A stretch of 64,000 nt of DNA from Zoogloea sp. GTDB taxonomy: Bacteria; Pseudomonadota; Gammaproteobacteria; Burkholderiales; Rhodocyclaceae. Shown here one piece after another: positions 46,250 to 56,511 of the stretch. The notes beneath the pieces were generated by a model, which saw only the letters and a list, made by a program, of their open reading frames with translations, made no database searches and was not told the origin of the DNA. Numbering within the stretch: the first letter of the stretch is position 1; every line of letters begins with the position of its first letter. The translations under genes and the position numbers were made by a program. Location: the NCBI GenBank assembly GCA_016703645.1, contig JADJBR010000007.1:806001-870000 (forward strand), read 5' to 3'.

Positions 46250-46274
46250 GTTAGCTGCAGTTAGCCCAATGTAA
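46250..46274 (-). promoter_or_regulatory. Direct repeats upstream of the efflux operon
   Basis: Minus-strand CTAAC recurs at a 10-base interval (complements of GTTAG at 46250-46254 and 46260-46264), with a related TTACA one step further. Ten-base-spaced direct half sites are typical of OmpR-family response regulators; the regulator is not identified. Confidence 0.3.
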
Positions 46275-46347
46275 AGCTGAGTGAAGACCATCGAGCCGGA
46301 CAACATCCGACTCAAGTCACCTGCCGACGTGCACCCATGCCGAGCGC

Positions 46348-46380
46348 AAAGAAAAGCTCGTGAGAATCACGGGCTTTTTT
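46348..46380. terminator. Bidirectional terminator-like hairpin
   Basis: AAGCTCGTGA (46354-46363), loop GAA, TCACGGGCTT (46367-46376) with one G-U pair is followed by T on the plus strand and by TTCTTT on the minus strand. It lies downstream of the tRNA-Ser terminator on the minus strand. Confidence 0.6.
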
Positions 46381-46404
46381 AGGTGGGGCAGGTTGTTGGC
46401 TAGA

Positions 46405-46430
46405 GAAGAAAAACGCCCCGAAAGGGGCGT
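46405..46430 (-). terminator. Terminator of tRNA-Ser
   Basis: On the minus strand ACGCCCC-TTTC-GGGGCGT is followed by TTTTTCTT (complement of AAGAAAAA at 46405-46412), 15 bases after the tRNA 3' end. Confidence 0.88.
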
Positions 46431-46444
46431 ATCTCTTGGCTTTC

Positions 46445-46534
46445 TGGCGGAGAAGGAGGGATTCGAACCCTCGATACGGAGAACCGTATACCGGATTTCG
46501 AGTCCGGCGCATTCGACCACTCTGCCACCTCTCC
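46445..46534 (-). tRNA. serU: tRNA-Ser, anticodon CGA
   Basis: Ninety bases on the minus strand fold as a class II tRNA: acceptor GGAGAGG pairs with CTTCTCC, the anticodon stem CCGGA/TCCGG holds the loop CTCGAAA with anticodon CGA, there is a long variable arm (TACGGTTCTCCGTA), and the T loop is GGTTCGAATCC. CCA is encoded. It reads UCG serine codons. It stands downstream of serS and a carboxymuconolactone decarboxylase family gene. Confidence 0.97.
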
Positions 46535-46580
46535 TGGTGTTCCGCCGAAGGCTGGCGCCCTTGGCTGATCGAAGCCCGCT

Positions 46581-46609
46581 ATTATATCTCAAGTCGCGGG
46601 AAATACCAG
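46581..46609 (-). promoter_or_regulatory. Candidate promoter of tRNA-Ser
   Basis: A consensus TATAAT on the minus strand (complement of 46581-46586) lies 46 bases before the tRNA 5' end; the -35 (CTGGTA) is poor. Confidence 0.45.
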
Positions 46610-46975
46610 TCATTCGGCGGGTTTTGCGGCACCTGCAGTGAATTCGTCGAAGGCACGCACGGCTTCGGCCGCGTACATGAGACTCGGGCCACCCCCCATG
46701 TAGGTGCAGATGCCCAGGGTCTCCATGAGCTGCTCGCGGGTGACACCAAGGCGGATCAGGGCCTTGACGTGGAAGCCGATGCACCCGTCACAACGGGCAG
46801 ACACACCGATGGCGAGGGCGATGAGCTCCTTCTGCAGGGCAGACAGGGACCCCTCCTTCATCGCCTCCTTGGCCATGGTGGAGAAGCCCTTCATGGTGTC
46901 GGGAATCTCGGCATGCAGGGCCTTGAGGCCCTTGTTGAGATCGCCAGTGATCTGGACGAAGGACTTGCTGCTCAT
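46610..46975 (-). CDS. Carboxymuconolactone decarboxylase (AhpD-like) family protein
   Basis: The 121-residue helical protein has the AhpD-type redox motif CDGCIGFH (Cys62, Cys65, His69) and GVTREQLMETLGICTYMGGGPSLMYA. Such proteins are peroxide-related disulfide reductases or of unknown role; no aromatic catabolism genes are near, so decarboxylase activity is unlikely. It has its own candidate promoter and operator upstream. Confidence 0.92.
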   Translation of the reverse strand: MSSKSFVQITGDLNKGLKALHAEIPDTMKGFSTMAKEAMKEGSLSALQKELIALAIGVSARCDGCIGFHVKALIRLGVTREQLMETLGICTYMGGGPSLMYAAEAVRAFDEFTAGAAKPAE

Positions 46976-46994
46976 GATGGAAGCTCCGAAATAA

Positions 46995-47013
46995 ATTAGA
47001 GATTCCTAATATA
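46995..47013 (-). promoter_or_regulatory. Operator-like inverted repeat overlapping a -10 box of the CMD gene
   Basis: ATTAG-N6-CTAAT (46995-47010) is a perfect 5-base inverted repeat that overlaps a minus-strand TATATT (47013-47008), 20-38 bases from the start codon. Confidence 0.4.
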
Positions 47014-47070
47014 CAGAAAAGATGGTGGATTGAGAACCGGGGCAGCACCTGCCCCGACGCCTTCATCACA

Positions 47071-48369
<1,299 letters not shown>

Positions 48370-48619
48370 TCAAATCAGAAAATTAGCTTATCGATACAGT
48401 GGCGGTCCGGAATTTGCTTGTCCACAACCACCACTTTTCGGTTATATTGCGCCGCAACATGCGCGCCGTGCATAGCCCATCAGAAGCAATAGAAATCAAG
48501 ATGTTAATAGCACCTATTGGCAGAAACTTTTCTTGATTTCACACACTCACAGGTCACAATTGAAGAAAGGCACACACATGGATAGTGCCGTTCCAATGCG
48601 ACCACCGAAGGAGACCCCG

Positions 48620-48892
48620 ATGTTGTCCATCCGTGACTGCCTGGATTACTGCGACCTGACCGACGAGGACGTCGCCATCATTGCCGAGCATCATGACATT
48701 CCCGATGCTGCGGCTGCCCAGATCGCCTGCGGACTTGTCCAGACCCGCGAAGGCACCTTGATGCTCACCCAGTTCATGCTCGACCTCGTGGATGCCGCCG
48801 AGGAACGCGGAGACCGGGCCAAAGCCAAGCGCTTCCGGGATGCCTGCGCCCGCTTCATTGCGGCGCATCCCCTCCCCCACGACCAGCACTGA
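48620..48892 (+). CDS. Small hypothetical helical protein
   Basis: I do not recognise a named family. The 90 residues from MLSIRDCLDYCDLTDEDVAIIAEHH are predicted helical and cytoplasmic, with DLVDAAEERGDRAKAKRF near the C terminus. The ATG used has AAGGAG six bases upstream. An in-frame ATG at 48578, also with a purine-rich AAAGG site, would add 14 residues. The last 38 bases overlap the 3' end of rarA on the other strand. It breaks the rarA-serS order. Confidence 0.75.
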   Translation: MLSIRDCLDYCDLTDEDVAIIAEHHDIPDAAAAQIACGLVQTREGTLMLTQFMLDLVDAAEERGDRAKAKRFRDACARFIAAHPLPHDQH

Positions 48893-50225
48893 TATTTCCG
48901 CCGGAGTGGCGGTGCTCTTCATCGAGGTATTCCCGGTCAAGAGCCCGCAGCCGCTCGAGTTTCTCCGCAATCCTTGCCTCCAGGCCCCGGTTGACGGGTT
49001 GATACCAACCCGGCTTTTCCATGCCGTCGGGCAGGTAGTGCTCGCCGGCCGCGTAGGCCTCCGGCTCGTCATGGGCATAGCGGTAAGCCTTGCCGTAGCC
49101 CAGTTCCTTCATCAACTTGGTCGGCGCGTTACGCAGATGGATCGGCACCGGCCGGGACACATCCTGCTTCACGAATTGACGCGCCGCATTATACGCCTTG
49201 TAAACCGCGTTCGATTTGGCCGCGCAGGCCAGGAAAACCGCAGCCTGGGCCAGCGCCAGCTCGCCTTCCGGTGAGCCGAGGCGCTCGAAGGTGGCACAGG
49301 CGTTGAGGCAGATTTCCAATGCGCGGGGGTCGGCCAGGCCGATATCCTCAATGGCCATGCGCACCAGCCGCCGCCCCATGTACAGGGGCTCGGCACCGCC
49401 GTCCAGCATACGGCACAACCAGTAGAGAGCCGCGTCCGGATCGGAACCGCGCACCGCCTTGTGAAGCGCCGAGATCTGGTCGTAAAAAGCCTCGCCACCC
49501 TTGTCGAAGCGCCTGAGGTTGCGCGACAGGGCTTCGTCGATGAAGGCCGGCGTCACCGGGTTGACCCCGGCCGTGGTGGCCGCTGTCGTCACCTGCTCCA
49601 CCAGATTGAGCAGGCGTCGGGCATCGCCATCGGCAAAGCCGGTGAGGCGATCCCGCGCGTCGTCCTCGAAACCCAGGTCCGGGCAGGCCACGTGCCGTGC
49701 TCGCTGGAAAAGCTCACCCAGCTCCGCCTGACTGAGGGGCTCCAGCACGTAAACGGCAGCCCGGGACAGCAGGGCCGAGTTCACCTCGAAGGAGGGGTTC
49801 TCGGTCGTGGCGCCGATCAAGGTGACCAGGCCTTGCTCCACATAGGGCAGAAAGGCGTCCTGCTGGGCCTTGTTGAAACGATGCACTTCATCCACGAAGA
49901 GAATGGTGTGACGCCCGCGACTCCGCTCCGCCTCGGCCCGGGCAATCGCCTCGCGAATGTCCTTGACGCCGGAGAACACGGCGGAGAGGGAGGCAAACTC
50001 CGCATCGAAAGCCCGAGCCATCAGGCGGGCCAGGGTGGTTTTGCCCACTCCCGGCGGCCCCCACAGGATCATGGAGTGCAGCTTGCCGGACTGGAAGGCC
50101 AGGGCCAGGGGCTTGCCCGGGCCGAGCAAATGCTTCTGGCCGATCACATCGGCGATGGTCTGGGGCCGCATCGCCTCAGCCAGGGGCTGACGCGGTGGAT
50201 CAAGGGTGTCGAACAGATCGGCCAT
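48855..50225 (-). CDS. rarA: Replication-associated recombination protein A (RarA/MgsA)
   Basis: The 456-residue AAA+ ATPase acts at stalled replication forks. Walker A is GPPGVGKTT, Walker B/DExx is LFVDEVHRFNK, sensor GATTENPSFEVN. The C-terminal oligomerisation domain (DPDAALYWLCRMLDGGAEP) is intact. It follows lolA by 12 bases in the ftsK-lolA-rarA unit. The C-terminal ~20 residues are Gly/His-rich and overlap the convergent small gene. Confidence 0.96.
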   Translation of the reverse strand: MADLFDTLDPPRQPLAEAMRPQTIADVIGQKHLLGPGKPLALAFQSGKLHSMILWGPPGVGKTTLARLMARAFDAEFASLSAVFSGVKDIREAIARAEAERSRGRHTILFVDEVHRFNKAQQDAFLPYVEQGLVTLIGATTENPSFEVNSALLSRAAVYVLEPLSQAELGELFQRARHVACPDLGFEDDARDRLTGFADGDARRLLNLVEQVTTAATTAGVNPVTPAFIDEALSRNLRRFDKGGEAFYDQISALHKAVRGSDPDAALYWLCRMLDGGAEPLYMGRRLVRMAIEDIGLADPRALEICLNACATFERLGSPEGELALAQAAVFLACAAKSNAVYKAYNAARQFVKQDVSRPVPIHLRNAPTKLMKELGYGKAYRYAHDEPEAYAAGEHYLPDGMEKPGWYQPVNRGLEARIAEKLERLRALDREYLDEEHRHSGGNISAGRGGGDAPQ

Positions 50226-50237
50226 GGGCTTTGCCGG

Positions 50238-50864
50238 CTAGTCGCCCACCACGTCGGCGCCCTTGGGCGGCACGAAGCGGAACAGCCCGCCATCCAGGGA
50301 CGGATTGCGCTCCATCTGCAGGAAGTTGAGGGACGTGGTTTGACCGAAGTTGTCGTGCAGCACCATGGCCTTGAGCTGCCCCCCCGAAAAGCCCATGCGG
50401 ATGCGCTCGAAGCTGCTGTCGTCGGCCTTGGGCCTGGCCTCGACCCATTCCAGGCCATCAGCCGCACCGTCATCCTTGAGGGTGAAGTTCTTCTCGAGGG
50501 CGTTGTCACCGGCAAGGATGGCCGCCGGCGTGCTGCCCAGGGCCTGCCCCAGCTTCTTGGTGGTGACCTGGTTCAACTCCTGGTCCCAGGCCCACAGCTT
50601 GCTGCCGTCACCCACCAGCAACTGGGCGTAGGGCTTCTCGTAAACCCAGCGGAACTTGCCCGGGCGCGAGAAGGCAAAGGTGCCGCTGGCCTGCTGGGGC
50701 TTGCGCCCCGACTTGGAAAACACCTGCTGGGTGAAGCTGCCCCGTGCCGAGCGGGTGCCGTCCATGAACTGCTTGAGCTGGGCCAGGGAATCAGCCTGGA
50801 CGGTGCCGGCGGCAAACAGCAGGGCTGCCGCCAGCAGGCGCAGCGAGTGGGTACGGACCATCAT
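50238..50864 (-). CDS. lolA: Outer-membrane lipoprotein carrier protein LolA
   Basis: The 208-residue periplasmic chaperone has a signal peptide ([17 protein letters not shown]) and the LolA fold: [40 protein letters not shown] and [14 protein letters not shown]. It ferries lipoproteins from LolCDE to LolB. It overlaps the ftsK stop by four bases. Confidence 0.96.
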   Translation of the reverse strand: MMVRTHSLRLLAAALLFAAGTVQADSLAQLKQFMDGTRSARGSFTQQVFSKSGRKPQQASGTFAFSRPGKFRWVYEKPYAQLLVGDGSKLWAWDQELNQVTTKKLGQALGSTPAAILAGDNALEKNFTLKDDGAADGLEWVEARPKADDSSFERIRMGFSGGQLKAMVLHDNFGQTTSLNFLQMERNPSLDGGLFRFVPPKGADVVGD

Positions 50865-53155
50865 TCTCCTTCGCGGGGCGGTGTCACCACCTCCCGGTTG
50901 CCATTACTGCCCATGGCCGAAATCAGGCCCGAGCGTTCCATCTGTTCGATCAGCCGCGCGGCCCGGTTGTAGCCGATGCGCAGGTGCCGTTGCACGAGGG
51001 AGATCGACGGCCGGCGGGTCTTGAGGACGATCTCCACGGCCTGGTCGTAAAGGGGATCGGCCTCGCTGCCCTCTCCGCCACCTTCACCGCCCCCCAGCAG
51101 GTCGCCACCCTCCTCCTCCGAGGGGGCGAGAATACCCTCAATGTAGTCCGGCTCGCCCAGCGCCTTCAGGTGCTCGACCACCCGGTGCACCTCGTTGTCG
51201 GCCACGAAAGCACCGTGGACGCGGATGGGCAGGCCGGTGCCGGGGGCGAGGTAGAGCATGTCACCCATGCCCAGCAGCGCCTCCGCCCCCATCTGGTCGA
51301 GGATGGTGCGGGAGTCAATCTTGCTGGACACCTGAAAGGCCATGCGGGTCGGGATGTTGGCCTTGATCAGGCCGGTGATCACGTCCACGCTGGGGCGCTG
51401 GGTGGCCAGGATGAGGTGGATGCCGGCGGCCCGGGCCTTCTGGGCCAGGCGTGCAATCAGCTCCTCGATCTTCTTGCCCACCACCATCATCAGATCCGCC
51501 AGCTCGTCGATGATGACGACGATGTAAGGCAGCTTGTCGAGGGGTTCCGGGTTGTCGGGGGTGATGGAGAACGGGTTCTTGAGGGGCGAACCGACCTTGG
51601 CCGCCTCCGCCACCGCCTTGTTGTAGCCGGCGAGGTTGCGCACCCCCAGGGCCGACATCAGCTTGTAGCGCTTCTCCATCTCGGCCACGCACCAGTTGAG
51701 CGCGTTGGCCGCGTGCTTCATGTCGGTCACCACCGGCGCCAGCAGGTGCGGAATGCCCTCGTAGATGGACAGCTCCAGCATCTTCGGGTCCACCAGGATC
51801 AGGCGCACGTCTTCGGGTTCGGACTTGTAGAGCAGCGACAGGATCATCGCGTTGATGCCCACCGACTTGCCCGAGCCGGTGGTACCAGCCACCAGCAGGT
51901 GAGGCGTCTTGGCGATGTCCGCCACCACCGGCTGACCGCCGATATCCTTGCCCAACGCCACCGTGAGGGGCGAATGCATGTCGTGGTAGGCCTTGGAGCC
52001 GAGGATCTCGGACAGGCGCACCGTCTGACGCTTGGGGTTGGGCAACTCCAGGGCCATGCAGGTCTTGCCGGGCACCGTCTCGACCACGCGGATGCTCACC
52101 ACCGACAGGGCACGGGCCAGATCCTTGACCAGGTTCATCACCTGGCTGCCCTTCACGCCCACCGCCGGTTCGATCTCGAAGCGGGTGATCACCGGCCCCG
52201 GATAGGCGGCCAGCACCTTCACTTCGACGCCGAAATCGGCGAGCTTGCGTTCAATCAAGCGCGAGGTGAACTCAAGCACCTCGGCCGACGGCGGCTCCAC
52301 GTCGTTGGACGGCTCATCAAGCAAGGCCAGGGGCGGCAACGCGCCGCCCGGCAGCTCGGTGAATAGGCTGGTCTGGCGCTCCTTCTCGACGCGAACCGAC
52401 TTCTCGACCTCAACGATGGCGGGTTCGATGCGTACCGGGGGCGGCGGCGCCACCTCTTCCTTCTTGCGCTTGGTTTCGACCACGGCCTCGCGCTTCTGCG
52501 CCACCTCACGACCAACCCGTCGGTCCTGCCAGGTCTGCACCCCCTGGGTGGCGAACAGCCAGACCTTCTCCAGACCGGCCCCAAGGGCCTCGGAGGCCTC
52601 GATCCAGCTGACGCCGGAAAAGAGGCTCAAGCCACCGGCGATCAACGCCAGCAACAGCAGGGTTCCCCCCGTGAAGCCCAGGTATTGGAGCACCAGGTTG
52701 CCCAGCTCCAGGCCAATCACCCCACCCGGCTCCAGGGGAAGGGTTGCCCTCATCGAATAGAAACGCATGGCCTCGAGCCCGCTGCTGGCCAGCAGCACGA
52801 TCAGGAAGCCGATCACCACCACCAGGAAGGAACGATGATCGGCACCGAAGCTCTGCTGCAGCCTACGAAACCCGATTGCCAGGCCAAAGCCGAGAAAGAT
52901 CACCCACCACCAGGCCGACAGACCGAAGAGGTAGAGCAGCAGATCCGACAACCACGCGCCGAAACGCCCCCCGGGGTTGCTCACATGCTCCACCTGCACC
53001 GCGTGGGACCACCCGGGATCCCCCTTGGAGTATCCAAACAGGACCATGGCCAGGTAAAGGGCGAGGACGCCCAGCAACATCCAGCGGGCCTCCTGCAGCA
53101 GGCCGGCGATTTTTTCGGGGAGGGGGAGCGGTCGGGTGGAAGGGCGATTGAGCAT
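50861..53155 (-). CDS. ftsK: DNA translocase FtsK
   Basis: The 764-residue protein has four N-terminal transmembrane helices (~residues 25-185), a short Lys/Glu/Pro linker (~210-280), and the RecA-type motor with Walker [11 protein letters not shown] and Walker [16 protein letters not shown]; the C-terminal gamma winged helix ([25 protein letters not shown]) recognises KOPS. It couples chromosome dimer resolution to division. The linker is short compared with E. coli, as in many betaproteobacteria. Confidence 0.97.
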   Translation of the reverse strand: MLNRPSTRPLPLPEKIAGLLQEARWMLLGVLALYLAMVLFGYSKGDPGWSHAVQVEHVSNPGGRFGAWLSDLLLYLFGLSAWWWVIFLGFGLAIGFRRLQQSFGADHRSFLVVVIGFLIVLLASSGLEAMRFYSMRATLPLEPGGVIGLELGNLVLQYLGFTGGTLLLLALIAGGLSLFSGVSWIEASEALGAGLEKVWLFATQGVQTWQDRRVGREVAQKREAVVETKRKKEEVAPPPPVRIEPAIVEVEKSVRVEKERQTSLFTELPGGALPPLALLDEPSNDVEPPSAEVLEFTSRLIERKLADFGVEVKVLAAYPGPVITRFEIEPAVGVKGSQVMNLVKDLARALSVVSIRVVETVPGKTCMALELPNPKRQTVRLSEILGSKAYHDMHSPLTVALGKDIGGQPVVADIAKTPHLLVAGTTGSGKSVGINAMILSLLYKSEPEDVRLILVDPKMLELSIYEGIPHLLAPVVTDMKHAANALNWCVAEMEKRYKLMSALGVRNLAGYNKAVAEAAKVGSPLKNPFSITPDNPEPLDKLPYIVVIIDELADLMMVVGKKIEELIARLAQKARAAGIHLILATQRPSVDVITGLIKANIPTRMAFQVSSKIDSRTILDQMGAEALLGMGDMLYLAPGTGLPIRVHGAFVADNEVHRVVEHLKALGEPDYIEGILAPSEEEGGDLLGGGEGGGEGSEADPLYDQAVEIVLKTRRPSISLVQRHLRIGYNRAARLIEQMERSGLISAMGSNGNREVVTPPREGE

Positions 53156-53195
53156 GGGTGGGCGGTGCCGGGGCGTTACGGATGGAGCCTGAAAT

Positions 53196-53223
53196 GCAAA
53201 AGCGCGGCAAGGCGCCGCGCTTT
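53196..53223 (-). terminator. Terminator between the Crp-type gene and ftsK
   Basis: AAAGCGCGGC (53199-53208) and GCCGCGCTTT (53214-53223) form a ten-pair stem with loop AAGGC; on the minus strand a short T run follows. It lies 75 bases after the regulator stop and 44 before ftsK. Confidence 0.6.
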
Positions 53224-53297
53224 GATTATAAACCAGGGTCTCTGGTCGTCCCTTCCTCGCCGGGTTCCGATTGGGTAAGGAAGGATTTCCGGATCAT

Positions 53298-53969
53298 TCA
53301 CAAATCGTAGATCTTTTCGCGCAGGATCACGCCGCCGTCGGTTTCCTCAATCAGGCCGCGCAGGCCCAAGTCCTTCATCACACGGCTGACCATCTCGCGG
53401 GAGGCGCCGATCATCTTGGCAATGTCCTGCTTCGAGATCTTCTTCTTCACCATCTTCAGCCCATCAACCTCTTCGGACATCTCGAGGAGCAAGCGTGCCA
53501 CGCGGCCATAGACGTCCATCAGCGCCAGACTTTCGATCTTGCGGTCGGCATCGCGCAGGCGGCGGGTGAGATTGCACATCACGTGCCAGGAGAGCTCGAA
53601 GTTCTCCTGCATCAGGCGTTTGAAATCGGTCTTGGCAATGGTCACCAGATCGGCCGGCGACACCGCCACCACGGACGCGGAGCGGGGGCTGTCGTCGAGC
53701 ACGCCCATTTCACCAAACATTTCGCCCTGGCCAAGAATGGTGAGGATCACTTCACGACCATCCTCATCGCTGACCATGACCTTCAGATTTCCCGTCAGGA
53801 CAAAATAGACGAAATCCGTACGGTCACCTTCGTGCACCACGGCAGAGCCCCGCGGCACCCGTCGCATCATCGCGCAGCGCGCAACGGCCGCCAGCCGGTC
53901 ATCGCCCAGGCCCTGGAAAATCGGGAAAGTCCGCAGGGCAATCGTGGACACGGAGCTGGTTACGGTCAT
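53298..53969 (-). CDS. Crp/Fnr-family transcriptional regulator (Crp-like, no FNR cysteines)
   Basis: The 223-residue protein has an N-terminal cyclic-nucleotide-binding fold (GSAVVHEGDRTDFVYFVLTGNLKV, GEMFGEMGVLDDSPRSASVVA), a long dimer helix and a helix-turn-helix (SKQDIAKMIGASREMVSRVMKDL). The GEMGVLDDSPRSASV phosphate-binding cassette suggests cAMP or c-di-GMP sensing. It has no N-terminal cysteine cluster, so it is not the FNR that might act on nosZ. It is monocistronic with a terminator behind it. Confidence 0.92.
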   Translation of the reverse strand: MTVTSSVSTIALRTFPIFQGLGDDRLAAVARCAMMRRVPRGSAVVHEGDRTDFVYFVLTGNLKVMVSDEDGREVILTILGQGEMFGEMGVLDDSPRSASVVAVSPADLVTIAKTDFKRLMQENFELSWHVMCNLTRRLRDADRKIESLALMDVYGRVARLLLEMSEEVDGLKMVKKKISKQDIAKMIGASREMVSRVMKDLGLRGLIEETDGGVILREKIYDL

Positions 53970-54072
53970 AAGGCCTCTCCTAAGCAGGATGCAAATTAAT
54001 TGGCAAACGGCACAAACTGGCCGTCATGCACACACAACGGCAAAGTATAGATCAAACTTGAGGCGCATCTAA

Positions 54073-55161
<1,089 letters not shown>

Positions 55162-55234
55162 CGCCCTCAGCGCCCCCTGACGGACCGGACCTTCCGGTCC
55201 GTTTCCATTTTCCGGACTCACTTTTTCGCAAGCC

Positions 55235-56230
55235 ATGGGCAAGGACAAGCACAACGCCGGACTCGATGCCCTCAAGGCCATCAAGAAACAGGTGCCCAGC
55301 AGCGTGGTCGTCAAGGCGCTCGCCGGCAAGCCGCGCCGGGCGCCGGAGGTGGCCAGCCCGTCGGCCGAGCCAGACGAGGCCGGGCTCTTCCGTCAGCAGG
55401 TGGGCGCCGTCCAGCCCGTCCGCGGCGGCGGTCAAGCCGATATTGCCCGCCCCAGGCCGGCCCCGGTGCCCCGCCCCCGGCTCGCCGAACCTGAGCCCGA
55501 AGCCCCGCGCCGCAGCCACCGTGTGGACGAGAACGACCCGATGGCCGTGTTCCGCGCCGCCCTTGGCGACATCGCCCCGATCAAGGATTTCAACCGGGTG
55601 GACCTGAGCCAGCAACGCCAGCAGGCCAATCCCCAGGTTCGCGCCGTCGACAACTGGGTGCCGCCGCCCAGCCTGCTCGACGGACCGGTCAGCCACGACC
55701 CCGCCGAACTCTTCCGCCAGGTGGCCGGCGCCGTCGCCCCCCTGAAGGACAAAAACCTGGCCGACGTGGAACGCCCGGTGCCCGCGCCGCGGCCGCGCCA
55801 GCGCGAGGAAGACGAGCGGGAAGTGCTGCGCGAGGCCATCGAGGCCCCCCTCAGTTTCGAAGACCGCCTCGACACCGGCGACGAAGCCGCCTATCTGCGC
55901 ACCGGCCTGCCCCGCCGGGTACTCACCGACCTGCGCCGGGGCCGCTGGGTGGTCCAGGGCGAACTGGACCTGCACGGCCTCACCCGCGACGAAGCCCGCG
56001 CCAGCCTGGCACGGTTCATCGCCCTGTCCCTGCAGCAGGGCCGGCGCTGCCTGCGGGTGATCCATGGCAAGGGGCACGGCTCGCCGGGCCGCATGCCCGT
56101 CCTCAAGCATCTGTCCCGGGGCTGGCTGGCCCAGCGGGAAGATATCCTGGCCTTCTGCCAGGCCCGGCCCCACGACGGCGGTGATGGCGCCTTGCTCGTC
56201 CTGCTGCAGGCCGGTGTCGCGAAAACCTGA
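55235..56230 (+). CDS. Smr-domain protein with a triplicated N-terminal motif
   Basis: The C-terminal ~95 residues form an Smr domain (LDLHGLTRDEARASLARFI and RVIHGKGHGS), a nuclease-like fold found in MutS2 and SmrA/B. The N-terminal 230 residues are low-complexity and contain three degenerate copies of a D-x3-[LV]FR-x4-G-x-[VI]-x-P-[VIL]-[KR] motif at about residues 48, 102 and 154, the first and third followed by arginine/proline-rich linkers. Family members usually have a single short N-terminal region. It may act in ribosome rescue or DNA repair. It starts 73 bases after trxB. Confidence 0.9.
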   Translation: MGKDKHNAGLDALKAIKKQVPSSVVVKALAGKPRRAPEVASPSAEPDEAGLFRQQVGAVQPVRGGGQADIARPRPAPVPRPRLAEPEPEAPRRSHRVDENDPMAVFRAALGDIAPIKDFNRVDLSQQRQQANPQVRAVDNWVPPPSLLDGPVSHDPAELFRQVAGAVAPLKDKNLADVERPVPAPRPRQREEDEREVLREAIEAPLSFEDRLDTGDEAAYLRTGLPRRVLTDLRRGRWVVQGELDLHGLTRDEARASLARFIALSLQQGRRCLRVIHGKGHGSPGRMPVLKHLSRGWLAQREDILAFCQARPHDGGDGALLVLLQAGVAKT

Positions 56231-56344
56231 CCCGCCAAACCCCTTCCCGACGAACAAAAAAGGCCCTTAATTTAAGGAGTTGCTAATACAGATAGCCTCA
56301 AAAGGGTACACATCTGCCTAGTTTTCTCCTACCCGTGGGATTTC

Positions 56345-56386
56345 TTGTTTCCAGTCAATTTTTTTCGCGCCCCATCCGCATACATT
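56345..56386 (+). promoter_or_regulatory. Candidate FNR/DNR-type box and promoter of nosZ
   Basis: TTGTT-TCCA-GTCAA (56345-56358) matches 8 of 10 fixed positions of TTGAT-N4-ATCAA. TACATT (56381-56386) lies where a class II FNR promoter (box centred at -41.5) needs its -10, predicting a start near 56393. Confidence 0.6.
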
Positions 56387-56389
56387 CCT

Positions 56390-56426
56390 CTGCGACAGAT
56401 TGTCGCAGGGGCACAAGGTGTCGCAG
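56390..56426 (+). promoter_or_regulatory. Inverted repeat at the predicted nosZ transcript start
   Basis: CTGCGACA-GAT-TGTCGCAG (56390-56408) is a perfect 8-base inverted repeat; TGTCGCAG recurs at 56419-56426, 18 bases after the second arm. It may be an operator or a 5' mRNA stem-loop. Confidence 0.5.
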
Positions 56427-56511
56427 CCAGGCCTTCCGGCGCCCCGCCTCATCTAATGACGTCACCCCCCGGGTTGGCGCTCTTTCGGCTTAGGGACACA
56501 CGGAGACCACA

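Noticed and set aside
46187-46380. Small RNA on the plus strand ending at the hairpin 46354-46376
   Set aside because: The hairpin has T runs on both sides and is explained as a backup terminator for the minus-strand tRNA; no convincing plus-strand promoter was seen.
56265-56277. CCTTAA-T-TTAAGG palindrome after the Smr gene
   Set aside because: Short and AT-rich with no T run for a terminator, and more than 65 bases upstream of the FNR-like box, so no role can be argued.
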